Assembly (NCBI RefSeq): GCF_000154845.1
Contig: NZ_DS981484.1
Location: forward strand, 1 to 64,000
Direction: 5' to 3'
DNA length: 64,000 bases
Origin: Phocaeicola coprocola DSM 17136
Lineage (GTDB): Bacteria > Bacteroidota > Bacteroidia > Bacteroidales > Bacteroidaceae
The notes beneath the pieces are model-generated. The model worked only from the letters and a program-made list of their open reading frames with translations, made no database searches and was not told the DNA's origin. Shown here in pieces: positions 8,770-16,640 of this stretch (position 1 is the stretch's first letter; every line of letters begins with the position of its first letter). Both the position numbers and the translations under genes were made by a program.

Positions 8770-10434
8770 ATGGAAACAACAAGCAGTTTAATACAACTTA
8801 TTGAAGAAAGCATCCGTAAAAACTGGAATCTGGATGCAATGACAGACTACAAGGGAGCTACCTTACAATACAAAGATGTAGCGCGCAAAATAGAAAAGAT
8901 GCATATTCTATTCGAACATGCAGGTATAAAAAAAGGAGATAAAATCGCGCTCTGCGGTAGAAACAGCGCAAACTGGACTGCAACATTTCTCGGTGTTATC
9001 ACTTATGGAGCAGTAGCCGTCCCTATCCTTCACGAATTCAAAGCCGATAATGTACATAATATAGTAAACCATTCGGAAGCACGTATGCTGTTCGTGGGCG
9101 ATCAGGTGTGGGAAAATTTCAACGAAGCTGCCATGCCTCATCTGGAAGGTATCATCGAGCTGAAGAACTTCGATCTGGTTGTTTCACGCTCGCAACGTCT
9201 TACCTATGCCCGTGAACATCTGAATGAAGAATTCGGAAAACGTTATCCTTGCCGCTTCCGTGCGGAGAATGTATCTTATCGCCGCGAAGAACCGGAAGAG
9301 CTGGCTGTCATCAATTACACATCGGGTACAACCGGATATTCGAAAGGAGTAATGCTTCCTTATCGCAGCATTATCTCGAATGTAGTACACATTCATAAAA
9401 AAGTAGGTTTGAAACCTGGCGACAATGTGGTATCAATGTTGCCGTTAGGACACATTTTCGGCCTGGTTTTCGATTTTATTTATGGAGTAACCGTGGGCGC
9501 GCACTTATGGTTCCTTACACGCATGCCCTCACCTAAAATCATTGCCGAGTCATTTGCTGAAATACGTCCGCGTGTCATAGCATGTGTTCCTCTCATCGTC
9601 GAGAAGATTTTCAAGAAGAATATTCTGCCTAAAGTAGACAACAAACTGGGGAAACTCCTGCTGAAACTGCCTATCGTCAGTGATAAGATAAAAGAACAGA
9701 TCCGCACACAGGCTATGGAGGTATTTGGAGGTAACTTTATCGAAATAGTAATCGGAGGTGCACCTTTCAATCCTGAGGTAGAGGCATTTTTACGAAAAAT
9801 CAACTTCCCCTACACCATTGCCTACGGAATGACAGAAGCCGCTCCGCTTATCTGCCACAGTCGCTGGGATGAAATACAGTACACATCGTGTGGAAAAACA
9901 GTTTCGAATATGGAAACAAAGGTATTGTCATCCGATCCGGAACGTATCCCGGGAGAACTGGTATGCCGGGGAATGAATGTCATGCTGGGTTATTACAAGA
10001 ACGAGGAAGCCACAGCACAGGCTATCGATTGCAATGGCTGGCTTCATACAGGCGACATGGCCATCAAGGATGCCGAGGGAAATATTTTCATTAAGGGGCG
10101 CTGCAAGAACATGCTGCTTACAGCTTCCGGACAAAACATTTACCCTGAGGAAATTGAAGCCCGTTTGAACAACATGCCTTTCGTAAACGAATCGCTTGTC
10201 ATTCTGGCTGGAGACAAGCTTATCGCACTGGTTTATCCAGACAATGAAGAAGCCTTTGCACAAGGTATGGACAAAAAAGCGCTGGAAGCAGCCATCGAGG
10301 TCAACCGTACAGAGCTTAACAAAATGCTGCCGGCTTATTCACAAATTACCCGTATCAAACTCTATCCTGAAGAGTTCGAGAAAACAGCTAAAAAGAGCAT
10401 CAAACGTTTTCTTTATCAGGATATCAAAGAATAA
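8770..10434 (+). CDS. Long-chain acyl-CoA ligase (AMP-binding enzyme)
   Basis: Activates fatty acids to acyl-CoA through an acyl-adenylate, in the cytoplasm or at the inner membrane. 554 residues counted from METTSS. The frame could be extended 20 codons upstream, but the promoter element at 8729-8736 falls within that extension. Motifs: YTSGTTGYSKGVML (P-loop-like), YGMTEAAPLI and the LHTGDMA/GRCKNM hinge region near the C-terminus. It is a FadD/FACL-type member; substrate chain length cannot be told. The gene stands alone, and its apparent terminator (12407-12438) is now separated from it by a group II intron. Confidence 0.88.
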   Translation: METTSSLIQLIEESIRKNWNLDAMTDYKGATLQYKDVARKIEKMHILFEHAGIKKGDKIALCGRNSANWTATFLGVITYGAVAVPILHEFKADNVHNIVNHSEARMLFVGDQVWENFNEAAMPHLEGIIELKNFDLVVSRSQRLTYAREHLNEEFGKRYPCRFRAENVSYRREEPEELAVINYTSGTTGYSKGVMLPYRSIISNVVHIHKKVGLKPGDNVVSMLPLGHIFGLVFDFIYGVTVGAHLWFLTRMPSPKIIAESFAEIRPRVIACVPLIVEKIFKKNILPKVDNKLGKLLLKLPIVSDKIKEQIRTQAMEVFGGNFIEIVIGGAPFNPEVEAFLRKINFPYTIAYGMTEAAPLICHSRWDEIQYTSCGKTVSNMETKVLSSDPERIPGELVCRGMNVMLGYYKNEEATAQAIDCNGWLHTGDMAIKDAEGNIFIKGRCKNMLLTASGQNIYPEEIEARLNNMPFVNESLVILAGDKLIALVYPDNEEAFAQGMDKKALEAAIEVNRTELNKMLPAYSQITRIKLYPEEFEKTAKKSIKRFLYQDIKE

Positions 10435-10534
10435 TAAAAAACATTGTTGTCCGACAAAATCAATTTAAATCGAGTAGGAGGTAAACATTAATCATAGGTG
10501 TTTATCTCCTATTTTCATGTTCACCGACCTCTCA

Positions 10535-10569
10535 CACCACCGTACGTGCCGTTCGGCATACGGCGGTTC
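10535..10569 (-). ncRNA. Group II intron domain V
   Basis: Minus-strand ACCGCCGTA and TACGGTGGT arms pair fully (one G:U), with the two-base bulge and a GCC/GGC tip hairpin. The catalytic triad position reads CGC. This is the most conserved ribozyme segment, and its integrity suggests the intron is still splicing-competent. Confidence 0.85.
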
Positions 10570-11976
10570 CTATTTTGGGTACCATTCGAGATACGAGCCC
10601 ATTAAGGTAGGATATCCTGCTTTTCGCAGGCTATCATTATTTATCGCCACTTTCAATATAGGACTGTCAGCGATACGCCAATAACCTTTGCGAGTGTTTC
10701 CCCATTCACATGCCTTATATTTTTCTATACCGCATTTAATGAGGTTTGCCACCTTGGTCTTGGGTTTCTTCCAAGCTTTCCATATACACATACGTATTCT
10801 ACGTCTTAACCACTCATCTGTGTCAAGAAGAAAGCGTTTCATATCGGCAAGGTGATAGTATCCAATCCACCCACGTATGTAATCTTTCAGCTTCTGTTTC
10901 CTCTTGACGTATCCCCATCCATTGCTACGATTAGTCAGCTCTTTGAGGCTCAATTTCATCTTTGCTTTGGATTTAGGGTGTACTGTAAGGCGATATTTGC
11001 CTTTCATTACATAAAAGGAATAACCGAGATACTTCACTCCTCGAACATACGATACTACAGTCTTTTCCTTGTTGACTTTAAGGTATAGAGTTCCCTCTAT
11101 AAATCGGGTTATGGACTCTTTGACTCTTCTTGCTGCCCTTTTGGACTTACAGAATATCATCGAGTCATCGGCATACCGCACAAAAGGAAGTCCTCTGCGT
11201 TCGAGTTCCTTGTCCAGCTCATTGAGCATAATATTACTTAACAATGGACTTAGTGGTCCTCCTTGGGGAGTTCCTTCCTCGCTCACTTCGAACAGACCTT
11301 TGTTCATTACACCGCTTCGGAGATATTTGTGTATCAGACTGACAACTCTGCCGTCTTTAATAGTACGGCTGAGAATTTCTATGAGTTTGCTATGGTTCAC
11401 GGTATCGAAGAAGCGTTCAAGGTCAAGGTCTACAACGTACGTGTAGCCTGTATTGATTATCTCTTGGGCTCCTCTCACCGCGTCATGACAACCTCTTCTC
11501 GGACGGAAGCCATAACTTCTCCTGGAGAATTGTTTCTCATATATAGGACTCAGAACTTGGTTAATGGCTTGTTGCACCAAACGGTCTACCACAGTGGGGA
11601 TTCCTAATAGACGCATCTTGCCATTGTCCTTGGGGATTTCTACCCTTTTGACGGGGTTCGGACGGTAAGAACCGTCCATCAAGGAACGGATGAGCGCATC
11701 TTTGTTGGCTAATAGCCATAAAAACAATTGTTCACATGACATATTGTCGATACCGCCACAGCCCTTGTTTCCAATCACTGCCTTATAGGATCGGTTTAGG
11801 TTCGCAGGACTCAGGATTTGCTCGAAAAGGTGTTCCTTGTCGAATGGTACTTCCACGATGTTGTCTTCACATATCCACATGAAAGTCTGCACTCCCTCAT
11901 ACCATTCGGTTTCCGACCTATCTCTTTGAGGGCAGTCATTAACTTCGGATAATGTTTTCTGCATTCGTTCTTTCAT
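10570..11976 (-). CDS. ltrA: Group II intron reverse transcriptase/maturase
   Basis: Intron-encoded protein that assists splicing and copies the intron into DNA. 468 residues: RT palm and finger blocks from about 100 (LLGIPTVVDRLVQQAI, SYGFRPRRGCHDA, GTPQGGPLSPLLSN) with the catalytic YADD at 268-271, then a maturase (X) domain to the end (GYPTLMGSYLEWYPK). There is no HNH endonuclease, as expected for class C introns. LDKELERRG before the YADD box is typical of class C. The frame is intact, with no stop or frameshift. It lies wholly inside the intron RNA. Confidence 0.95.
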   Translation of the reverse strand: MKERMQKTLSEVNDCPQRDRSETEWYEGVQTFMWICEDNIVEVPFDKEHLFEQILSPANLNRSYKAVIGNKGCGGIDNMSCEQLFLWLLANKDALIRSLMDGSYRPNPVKRVEIPKDNGKMRLLGIPTVVDRLVQQAINQVLSPIYEKQFSRRSYGFRPRRGCHDAVRGAQEIINTGYTYVVDLDLERFFDTVNHSKLIEILSRTIKDGRVVSLIHKYLRSGVMNKGLFEVSEEGTPQGGPLSPLLSNIMLNELDKELERRGLPFVRYADDSMIFCKSKRAARRVKESITRFIEGTLYLKVNKEKTVVSYVRGVKYLGYSFYVMKGKYRLTVHPKSKAKMKLSLKELTNRSNGWGYVKRKQKLKDYIRGWIGYYHLADMKRFLLDTDEWLRRRIRMCIWKAWKKPKTKVANLIKCGIEKYKACEWGNTRKGYWRIADSPILKVAINNDSLRKAGYPTLMGSYLEWYPK

Positions 11977-12406
11977 TAGGTATGTTTCAATTACTATCGT
12001 TTAATTATTAGGTTCAGTCCTTCGCAAACCTATCGGCTCGTTTGCTACTATGACTTCTGCTGACTTCTCACGGCAAGCTTTACTCCGCTGATTTCGATTT
12101 TTTTCTATTTTCATGCGTCCGTGAGACCTCCTCGGATAAGGGTATTAACTTTCAATCTTATGTCTGCTTCATCTACATTAACCGTTCCGAATAGCTATAG
12201 GGCTTTGGTTTGGGTAGCAACCTTACCCACGGTTTTTATGCCTTATATGAAGTTTCTGTTCGTCAGACCAGATGTTTGCCGCCAGCTTCTTTCAGATTCC
12301 ACCTCACGATGGACACCCTTGCTATTGGCTGTATGATTCCCGCTATTAGGGCTCATTGGGGACTTGCACCCGTTAGCTAATACTCATACCGAGCATACTA
12401 TCAGGA

Positions 12407-12438
12407 AAAGGGATTGTGCTAAGCACAGTCCCTTTTTT
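12407..12438 (+). terminator. Terminator hairpin, probably original end of the acyl-CoA ligase unit
   Basis: GGGATTGTGC and GCACAGTCCC pair completely on the plus strand (one T:G wobble) and are followed by seven T. On the minus strand the same position would be a C:A mismatch, so the hairpin is better adapted to the plus strand. It lies just outside the intron 5' end, and without the intron it would fall about 40 bases after the ligase stop. Confidence 0.8.
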
Positions 12439-12527
12439 TATACCTTAAGCCTTGATTAACTCAATCGTATTCCCTCATTTTATTTAAAATCTTTCTACCC
12501 ATATTTTCGGTTCTCCATTAATATACC

Positions 12528-12535
12528 TATCTTTG
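12528..12535 (+). promoter_or_regulatory. -7 promoter element (TATCTTTG) for rnz
   Basis: TATCTTTG ends only five bases before the rnz ATG, so the mRNA would have almost no leader. Confidence 0.5.
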
Positions 12536-12540
12536 TTTAT

Positions 12541-13455
12541 ATGGAAAAATTCGAAGTAAACATATTAGGATGTGGATCGGCACTACCGACAACCCGGCAC
12601 ATGGCAACCTCACAAGTCATAAACATCCGGGAAAAGCTATTTATGATCGACTGCGGAGAAGGTACACAAATCCAGCTACGCCGCTCACGATTAAAATTCA
12701 GCAGGTTAAACCATATATTTATCTCTCACTTACATGGAGATCATTGTTTTGGACTAATTGGACTGATTTCTACATTCGGTATGCTGGAACGTACAGCCGA
12801 CTTACACATTTATTGTCATCCGGAGCTGGAAAAACTGCTTACACCGCATATAGACTTTTTCTGTAAAGGCATGCCATATAAAGTTATATTTCATACCTTT
12901 AACCCAAGCGAGCAAACAATCATATACGATGACCGTTCCGTTACGGTAGAAACAATTCCATTGCGCCACCGTCTGCCTACTTGTGGATTTATCTTCCGTG
13001 AAAAACCAACTCAAAACCACATCAAACGTGATATGATAGACTTCTATCATATTCCTGTGTGTATGATAAACCGAATAAAAAACGGAGAAGACTATGTAAC
13101 AGAAGAAGGAACGGTTATTCCCAATGAACGACTCACAACTCCTTCCGATCCCCCACGCTCTTATGCCTACTGCTCCGATACTGCATATCTTCCACGCATT
13201 ACAGAACAGATAAAAGGTATAGACTTACTGTTCCACGAAGCGACTTTCGCTAAAACAGAGGCAGCCCGAGCCAAACAAACCATGCACTCTACAGCCGAAC
13301 AAGCCGCAACGATTGCCCGCGATGCACAAGTCAAGCGGTTGATTATAGGACATTTCTCTGCAAGATATGAAGATGAGGCACATCTACTTCAAGAGGCACA
13401 GAGTATTTTTCCGGAAACAATACTGGCACAAGAAAACATGAACATTACTCTTTAA
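12541..13455 (+). CDS. rnz: Ribonuclease Z (tRNA 3' endonuclease)
   Basis: Zn-dependent endonuclease of the metallo-beta-lactamase fold that cleaves tRNA precursors after the discriminator base. 304 residues. N-terminal LGCGSALPTTRH is family-typical; the metal motif is HLHGDHCFGL (about 64), with further ligands in YCSDTAYL (Asp) and LIIGHFSARY (His) near the C-terminus. The ATG at 12541 gives the standard N-terminus, yet it is only five bases after a promoter element. It follows the terminator outside the group II intron and is transcribed alone. Confidence 0.95.
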   Translation: MEKFEVNILGCGSALPTTRHMATSQVINIREKLFMIDCGEGTQIQLRRSRLKFSRLNHIFISHLHGDHCFGLIGLISTFGMLERTADLHIYCHPELEKLLTPHIDFFCKGMPYKVIFHTFNPSEQTIIYDDRSVTVETIPLRHRLPTCGFIFREKPTQNHIKRDMIDFYHIPVCMINRIKNGEDYVTEEGTVIPNERLTTPSDPPRSYAYCSDTAYLPRITEQIKGIDLLFHEATFAKTEAARAKQTMHSTAEQAATIARDAQVKRLIIGHFSARYEDEAHLLQEAQSIFPETILAQENMNITL

Positions 13456-13538
13456 TGAGAATGTTAATAAAATCCAACCAACTTAAACCCTATTGCCTAG
13501 ACAACAATCCAAACAACTGAAATAAAGAATCGAACAAT

Positions 13539-14090
13539 ATGAATACATACAACGAGGAAGATGTAATCAATCGACTGCAATATCCGGAAACTCAACGTGC
13601 TGCTTTCGGAGAAGTAGTAAAAGCATACAGTGAGCAACTGTACTGGCAAATCAGGCGAATGGTTCTCTCCCATGATGATGCAAATGATTTATTACAAAAT
13701 ACCTTCATCAAAGCGTGGAGCAACTTAAATTATTTCCGGGGAGAAGCTAAACTTTCTACCTGGCTGTACCGTATTGCCCTAAACGAAAGCCTGAACTTTC
13801 TCAACAAGCAACGCGCACAGAATCAACTTTCGATTGATGATGAAGAAGCGATGGCCTTAAACAAGCTGGAAAGTGATCCCTATTTTGATGGTGACCATAC
13901 ACAGCTTCTATTTGAAAAAGCAATTCAAACGCTTCCAGAAAAACAACGCATGGTGTTCAACCTGAAATATTTCCAGGAAATGAAATATGAAGAGATATCC
14001 GAAATTCTGGGAACAAGTGTGGGAGCCCTTAAAGCTTCTTATCATCATGCCGTAAAAAAAATAGAAGAATTTTTAAGCCAAAACGATTAA
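13539..14090 (+). CDS. ECF-type RNA polymerase sigma factor
   Basis: 183 residues with sigma region 2 (about 20-95; DDANDLLQNTFIKAWSNL and KLSTWLYRIALNE) and region 4 (about 125-180; LPEKQRMVFNLKYFQEMKY with helix-turn-helix EISEILGTSVGALKASYHHA). There are no regions 1 or 3, so it belongs to the extracytoplasmic-function group. The next two genes, a one-pass membrane protein and a small exported protein, follow within 50 and 20 bases, suggesting a sigma/regulator/sensor operon. Target genes cannot be deduced. Confidence 0.92.
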   Translation: MNTYNEEDVINRLQYPETQRAAFGEVVKAYSEQLYWQIRRMVLSHDDANDLLQNTFIKAWSNLNYFRGEAKLSTWLYRIALNESLNFLNKQRAQNQLSIDDEEAMALNKLESDPYFDGDHTQLLFEKAIQTLPEKQRMVFNLKYFQEMKYEEISEILGTSVGALKASYHHAVKKIEEFLSQND

Positions 14091-14139
14091 TCCTTATGAG
14101 CAAACAGCTATCTAATATAATAAAGGAGGGTAACATACT

Positions 14140-14514
14140 ATGAAGGAAGATAAAGATTTACTGAAGAAATATGGAAAGAAGAATCCTTTCACTGTTCCAG
14201 AAGGATATTTCCAGGGTTTTAGCGAGAAACTGATGGAGCAACTTCCTGAAAAAGAAGTTATGCCTGAACCAGAAATCAGAATGTGGGATCGCATCAAGCC
14301 ATGGGTTTACATGGCTGCCATGTTTGTAGGTCTGATGTTCACTGTACGCGCTTTCGTAGGCGAACAACCTTCATCACAAAGCACAGATATGGAAATTGGA
14401 AATTACACAGAAATACCAGACGAATACCTCGATCCGATTGTCAATCAGACAATGATGGATGACTACGAATTATATCAATACTTAACCGAAGCTGACAACA
14501 ATATTTACAACTAA
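14140..14514 (+). CDS. Single-pass membrane protein, putative anti-sigma factor
   Basis: 124 residues. A cytoplasmic N-terminal part (about 1-50, with NPFTVPEGYFQGF) precedes one membrane segment (about 51-70, WVYMAAMFVGLMFTV) and an acidic extracytoplasmic tail (about 75-124). It lies between an ECF sigma gene and a gene for a small secreted protein. That topology and position suit a membrane-bound regulator of the sigma factor, but there is no recognisable zinc anti-sigma motif, so the role is inferred from context only. Confidence 0.65.
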   Translation: MKEDKDLLKKYGKKNPFTVPEGYFQGFSEKLMEQLPEKEVMPEPEIRMWDRIKPWVYMAAMFVGLMFTVRAFVGEQPSSQSTDMEIGNYTEIPDEYLDPIVNQTMMDDYELYQYLTEADNNIYN

Positions 14515-14532
14515 AGAAAAATTAAACCAGAC

Positions 14533-14961
14533 ATGAAAAAACTATTTTATATTTTGGCTCTTTTCATAGGCTTCTGCAGTAGTGTGTATGCGCAGAAGGC
14601 TAAACTGAGTAAAGAAGAGTTCCGTAATATACAAGAAAAATTCATTACCGAAAAGGCAAACCTTACAACCAAAGAGGCCAAACAGTTTTTCCCGCTTTAT
14701 TTTGAGCTACAGGATAGAAAAACTGCCTTAAACAAAGAAGCCTGGAAAAAGATAAGAAAAGTTAAAGAAGAAAATGTAAGTGAAAGTGAATACGGTCAGT
14801 TGATAGAAGATGTTATAGAAACACGTATCCAAATTGACAAGCTTGACTTAGAATATGTCCGTAAATACAAAAAAATTCTTTCTGCCAAGAAAATTTTTGA
14901 AATACAGCGAGCTGAAATGAAATTTCACCGAGAGCTCCTGAAACCTAAAAAGAAAAAATAA
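14533..14961 (+). CDS. Small exported Spy/CpxP-like helical protein
   Basis: 142 residues. A cleavable signal peptide (MKKLFYILALFIGFCSSVYA) is followed by a charged, wholly helical-looking chain rich in Lys/Glu, ending in a poly-Lys tail. Segments such as KLSKEEFRNIQEKFI and AKQFFPLYFELQDRK recall Bacteroidota periplasmic Spy/LTXXQ-type proteins that sense or buffer envelope stress. It is the third gene of the sigma operon, followed by a strong bidirectional terminator at 15007. The function is inferred. Confidence 0.65.
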   Translation: MKKLFYILALFIGFCSSVYAQKAKLSKEEFRNIQEKFITEKANLTTKEAKQFFPLYFELQDRKTALNKEAWKKIRKVKEENVSESEYGQLIEDVIETRIQIDKLDLEYVRKYKKILSAKKIFEIQRAEMKFHRELLKPKKKK

Positions 14962-15006
14962 AAAGACTCCATCAGAATTTTTATTGATATCGTACACTTA
15001 CACAAT

Positions 15007-15052
15007 AAAAGACCGGATGATGTACCCAACGAATACATATCCGGTCTTTTTA
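15007..15052. terminator. Bidirectional terminator between sigma operon and mazG
   Basis: AAAAGACCGGAT pairs with ATCCGGTCTTTT; it separates two convergent units and has A/T tracts on both sides. Confidence 0.85.
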
Positions 15053-15071
15053 TTATACAATGTACAGAATA

Positions 15072-15857
15072 TTACAAACCTTTTTTCTTTGCTTCGTTCC
15101 ACACTGCATCCATTTCCTCCAACGTCATGTCAGTGAGATTCCGCCCTTGTTTGATGGTATGCTCCTCCAAATAGTTGAAACGCCGGATAAATTTCTGATT
15201 GGTATGTTCCAGTGCATTATCGGGGTTAACCTTATATAGGCGTGCAGCATTAATCAAGCTAAACATGACATCTCCAAACTCAGCCTCAGCTTTTTCCTTA
15301 TCCATGGTTGCCACTTCCGATTCAAATTCACCGATTTCCTCTTTCACTTTCTCCCATACCTGTTCGCGATCTTCCCAGTCGAATCCCACATTACGAGCTT
15401 TATCCTGTATGCGATATGCCTTTATAAGAGAAGGTAGAGCATCCGGAACACCGCTTAAAACAGATTTATTACCATCTTTCTCCTTCATCTTTATCTGTTC
15501 CCAATTCTCAGAAACCTGCTCAGCCGTATCAGCTTTCACTTCACCAAAAACATGAGGGTGACGGAAAATAAGCTTCTCACACAATTTATCACATACATCT
15601 TTTATATCAAAAGCGCCAGTTTCGCTTCCTATCTTCGCATAAAAAACAACATGCAACAGTACATCTCCTAATTCCTTACAGATATTCTTCTGGTCATTTT
15701 TTACTAAAGCATCACACAGCTCATAAACTTCCTCAATGGTATTTGGACGTAAGCTTTCATTTGTCTGTTTTCTATCCCAAGGACATTTTACCCTCAGCTC
15801 ATCGAGTACATCGAGCAATCGCCCGAAAGCCTCCATTTGTTCTTTTCTTGTATACAT
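15072..15857 (-). CDS. mazG: Nucleoside triphosphate pyrophosphohydrolase MazG
   Basis: Hydrolyses (d)NTPs to NMP and pyrophosphate; in E. coli it also lowers (p)ppGpp-linked toxicity by removing aberrant nucleotides. 261 residues counted from MYTRKEQMEAF. A longer version would start 18 codons earlier but would begin in the promoter region (-7 element at 15882-15889). Two MazG helical domains are visible; the first has CPWDRKQTNESLRPNTIEE and ELGDVLLHVVFYAKI, the second EFGDVMFSLINAARL. It is divergent from the DUF2582 gene, sharing a promoter region. Confidence 0.93.
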   Translation of the reverse strand: MYTRKEQMEAFGRLLDVLDELRVKCPWDRKQTNESLRPNTIEEVYELCDALVKNDQKNICKELGDVLLHVVFYAKIGSETGAFDIKDVCDKLCEKLIFRHPHVFGEVKADTAEQVSENWEQIKMKEKDGNKSVLSGVPDALPSLIKAYRIQDKARNVGFDWEDREQVWEKVKEEIGEFESEVATMDKEKAEAEFGDVMFSLINAARLYKVNPDNALEHTNQKFIRRFNYLEEHTIKQGRNLTDMTLEEMDAVWNEAKKKGL

Positions 15858-15881
15858 ATACAGTTTTCTTTTTTTGAAAGA

Positions 15882-15914
15882 CAAAATTACAAAGAAATTG
15901 GATTTTCTCACAAA
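15882..15914 (-). promoter_or_regulatory. mazG promoter (TTTG-N21-TAATTTTG)
   Basis: The -7 element TAATTTTG is at 15882-15889 and the -33 TTTG at 15911-15914 on the minus strand, spacer 21. It overlaps the divergent promoter at 15898-15928. Confidence 0.6.
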
Positions 15915-15928
15915 AAATACTACATTTG
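15898..15928 (+). promoter_or_regulatory. Promoter (TTG-N20-TACATTTG) for the interrupted DUF2582 gene
   Basis: TTG at 15898-15900 and TACATTTG at 15921-15928, spacer 20, ideal Bacteroides geometry. It gives a leader of about 55 bases before the ATG at 15989. Confidence 0.65.
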
Positions 15929-15988
15929 TGAGAATTGATAACTAATTATCAAACAAACTTTGTAATAACCAATCAAAATTTAATAATT

Positions 15989-16216
15989 ATGAACGCGCAA
16001 AGTATTGGAGAATCAGCAAAGGCAATATGGCATCTGTTACATGGAGATAACAGAAAATGGGAATACCAAGAGCTTAAAAAAGCAACCGGTCTTCGCGACA
16101 GAGAACTAAATGCAGCTATCGGCTGACTGGCATGTGAAGGAAAAATCCAGTTCGACGAAAGTATGCAAGGACAAAATACTGCATTGTATATCGAACTGAG
16201 TTACTATATCGGATAA
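15989..16216 (+). pseudogene. DUF2582 winged-helix protein interrupted by an in-frame TGA
   Basis: The frame starts MNAQSIGESAKAIWHLL and stops at a TGA at 16124-16126 (codon 46), then continues in the same frame as LACEGKIQFDES... to TAA at 16216, 75 codons in all. The convergent neighbour at 16283-16486 reads GLGWLLREDKIE where this one reads AAIG-stop-LACEGKIQ, so the TGA replaces the conserved Trp (TGG to TGA). The rest is intact, with a good promoter and a terminator. It is either a recent nonsense mutation, a sequencing error, or a site of UGA read-through. The intact family is a small winged helix-turn-helix protein of unknown target. Confidence 0.8.
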
Positions 16217-16220
16217 AAAT

Positions 16221-16264
16221 AAAAATGCGTTGCATTTTCCATAAGGATATTGCAACGCATTTTT
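16221..16264. terminator. Bidirectional terminator between the two DUF2582 genes
   Basis: AAAATGCGTTGCA pairs with TGCAACGCATTTT around a 17-base loop; it serves convergent genes. Confidence 0.85.
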
Positions 16265-16282
16265 CAATACTCAAGACTCTAC

Positions 16283-16486
16283 TTATTTCAACTTAATAAA
16301 TAATTCACCTTCAACCTCGCTTGTTTCAATCTTGTCTTCTCTCAATAACCAACCCAATCCTAAGAACAAATCTTTATCTGCTTTCAATTTTGCAGCTTTT
16401 TTAAGTCCTTTCTGAGTCAAACCTTCATTTCCATTTAGTGCTTCCCAGATTTGTCCGGCAATAGCACCTGCTTTTTCTTGTAACAT
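16283..16486 (-). CDS. DUF2582 family winged helix-turn-helix protein
   Basis: 67 residues, intact. The N-terminal helix EKAGAIAGQIWEALNG, the recognition-type segment GLTQKGLKKAAKL and the wing GWLLREDKIETSEVEGELF match the small DUF2582 winged-helix family common in Bacteroidota, which is presumed to bind DNA. It is a paralogue of the broken gene at 15989-16216, facing it across a shared terminator. A TACATTTG element at 16553-16560 is its probable promoter. Confidence 0.85.
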   Translation of the reverse strand: MLQEKAGAIAGQIWEALNGNEGLTQKGLKKAAKLKADKDLFLGLGWLLREDKIETSEVEGELFIKLK

Positions 16487-16552
16487 AGTTCTCTACTTTA
16501 AAACTGTAATATTAACTTCCTTCACAAAAGAAGTTTTGTCTGTATTGCGGTG

Positions 16553-16560
16553 CAAATGTA
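16553..16560 (-). promoter_or_regulatory. -7 promoter element (TACATTTG) for DUF2582 gene
   Basis: Minus-strand TACATTTG 66 bases before the ATG at 16486; no clear -33. Confidence 0.5.
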
Positions 16561-16640
16561 ACGAAAAAAACAGGAAGACACTTTTTTATGGAAAAATATT
16601 TTGATTCTGCCCCAATTTTAGACTTGAAAATATCCGAAAA

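Larger units (their letters stand above)
10469..12398 (-). mobile_element. Complete group IIC intron (minus strand)
   Basis: Read on the minus strand, the element begins GTATGCTCGG at 12398. Its domain I segments (GGTGCAAGTCCCC, AGCAAGGGTGTCC, GTGGAATCTGAAAGAAGC) closely resemble the well-known Oceanobacillus iheyensis group IIC intron as I remember it. The maturase gene fills domain IV. Domain V is at 10535-10569 (GCCGTATGCCGAACGGCACG core) directly after the maturase stop, and a domain VI stem at about 10474-10514 ends in CTACTCGAT at 10469. The 5' flank is a terminator-type hairpin (12407-12438), the known target class of IIC introns. Boundaries are by eye, within a few bases at the 3' end. 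Confidence 0.85.

Noticed and set aside
10446-10456. TTGTCCGACAA palindrome as the ligase terminator
   Set aside because: The stem is only about five base pairs and there is no T run; the hairpin beyond the intron is far better.
12121-12336. 71-codon plus-strand reading frame
   Set aside because: It lies on the antisense of group II intron domains I-IV; it is an effect of ribozyme sequence, with no promoter or homology.
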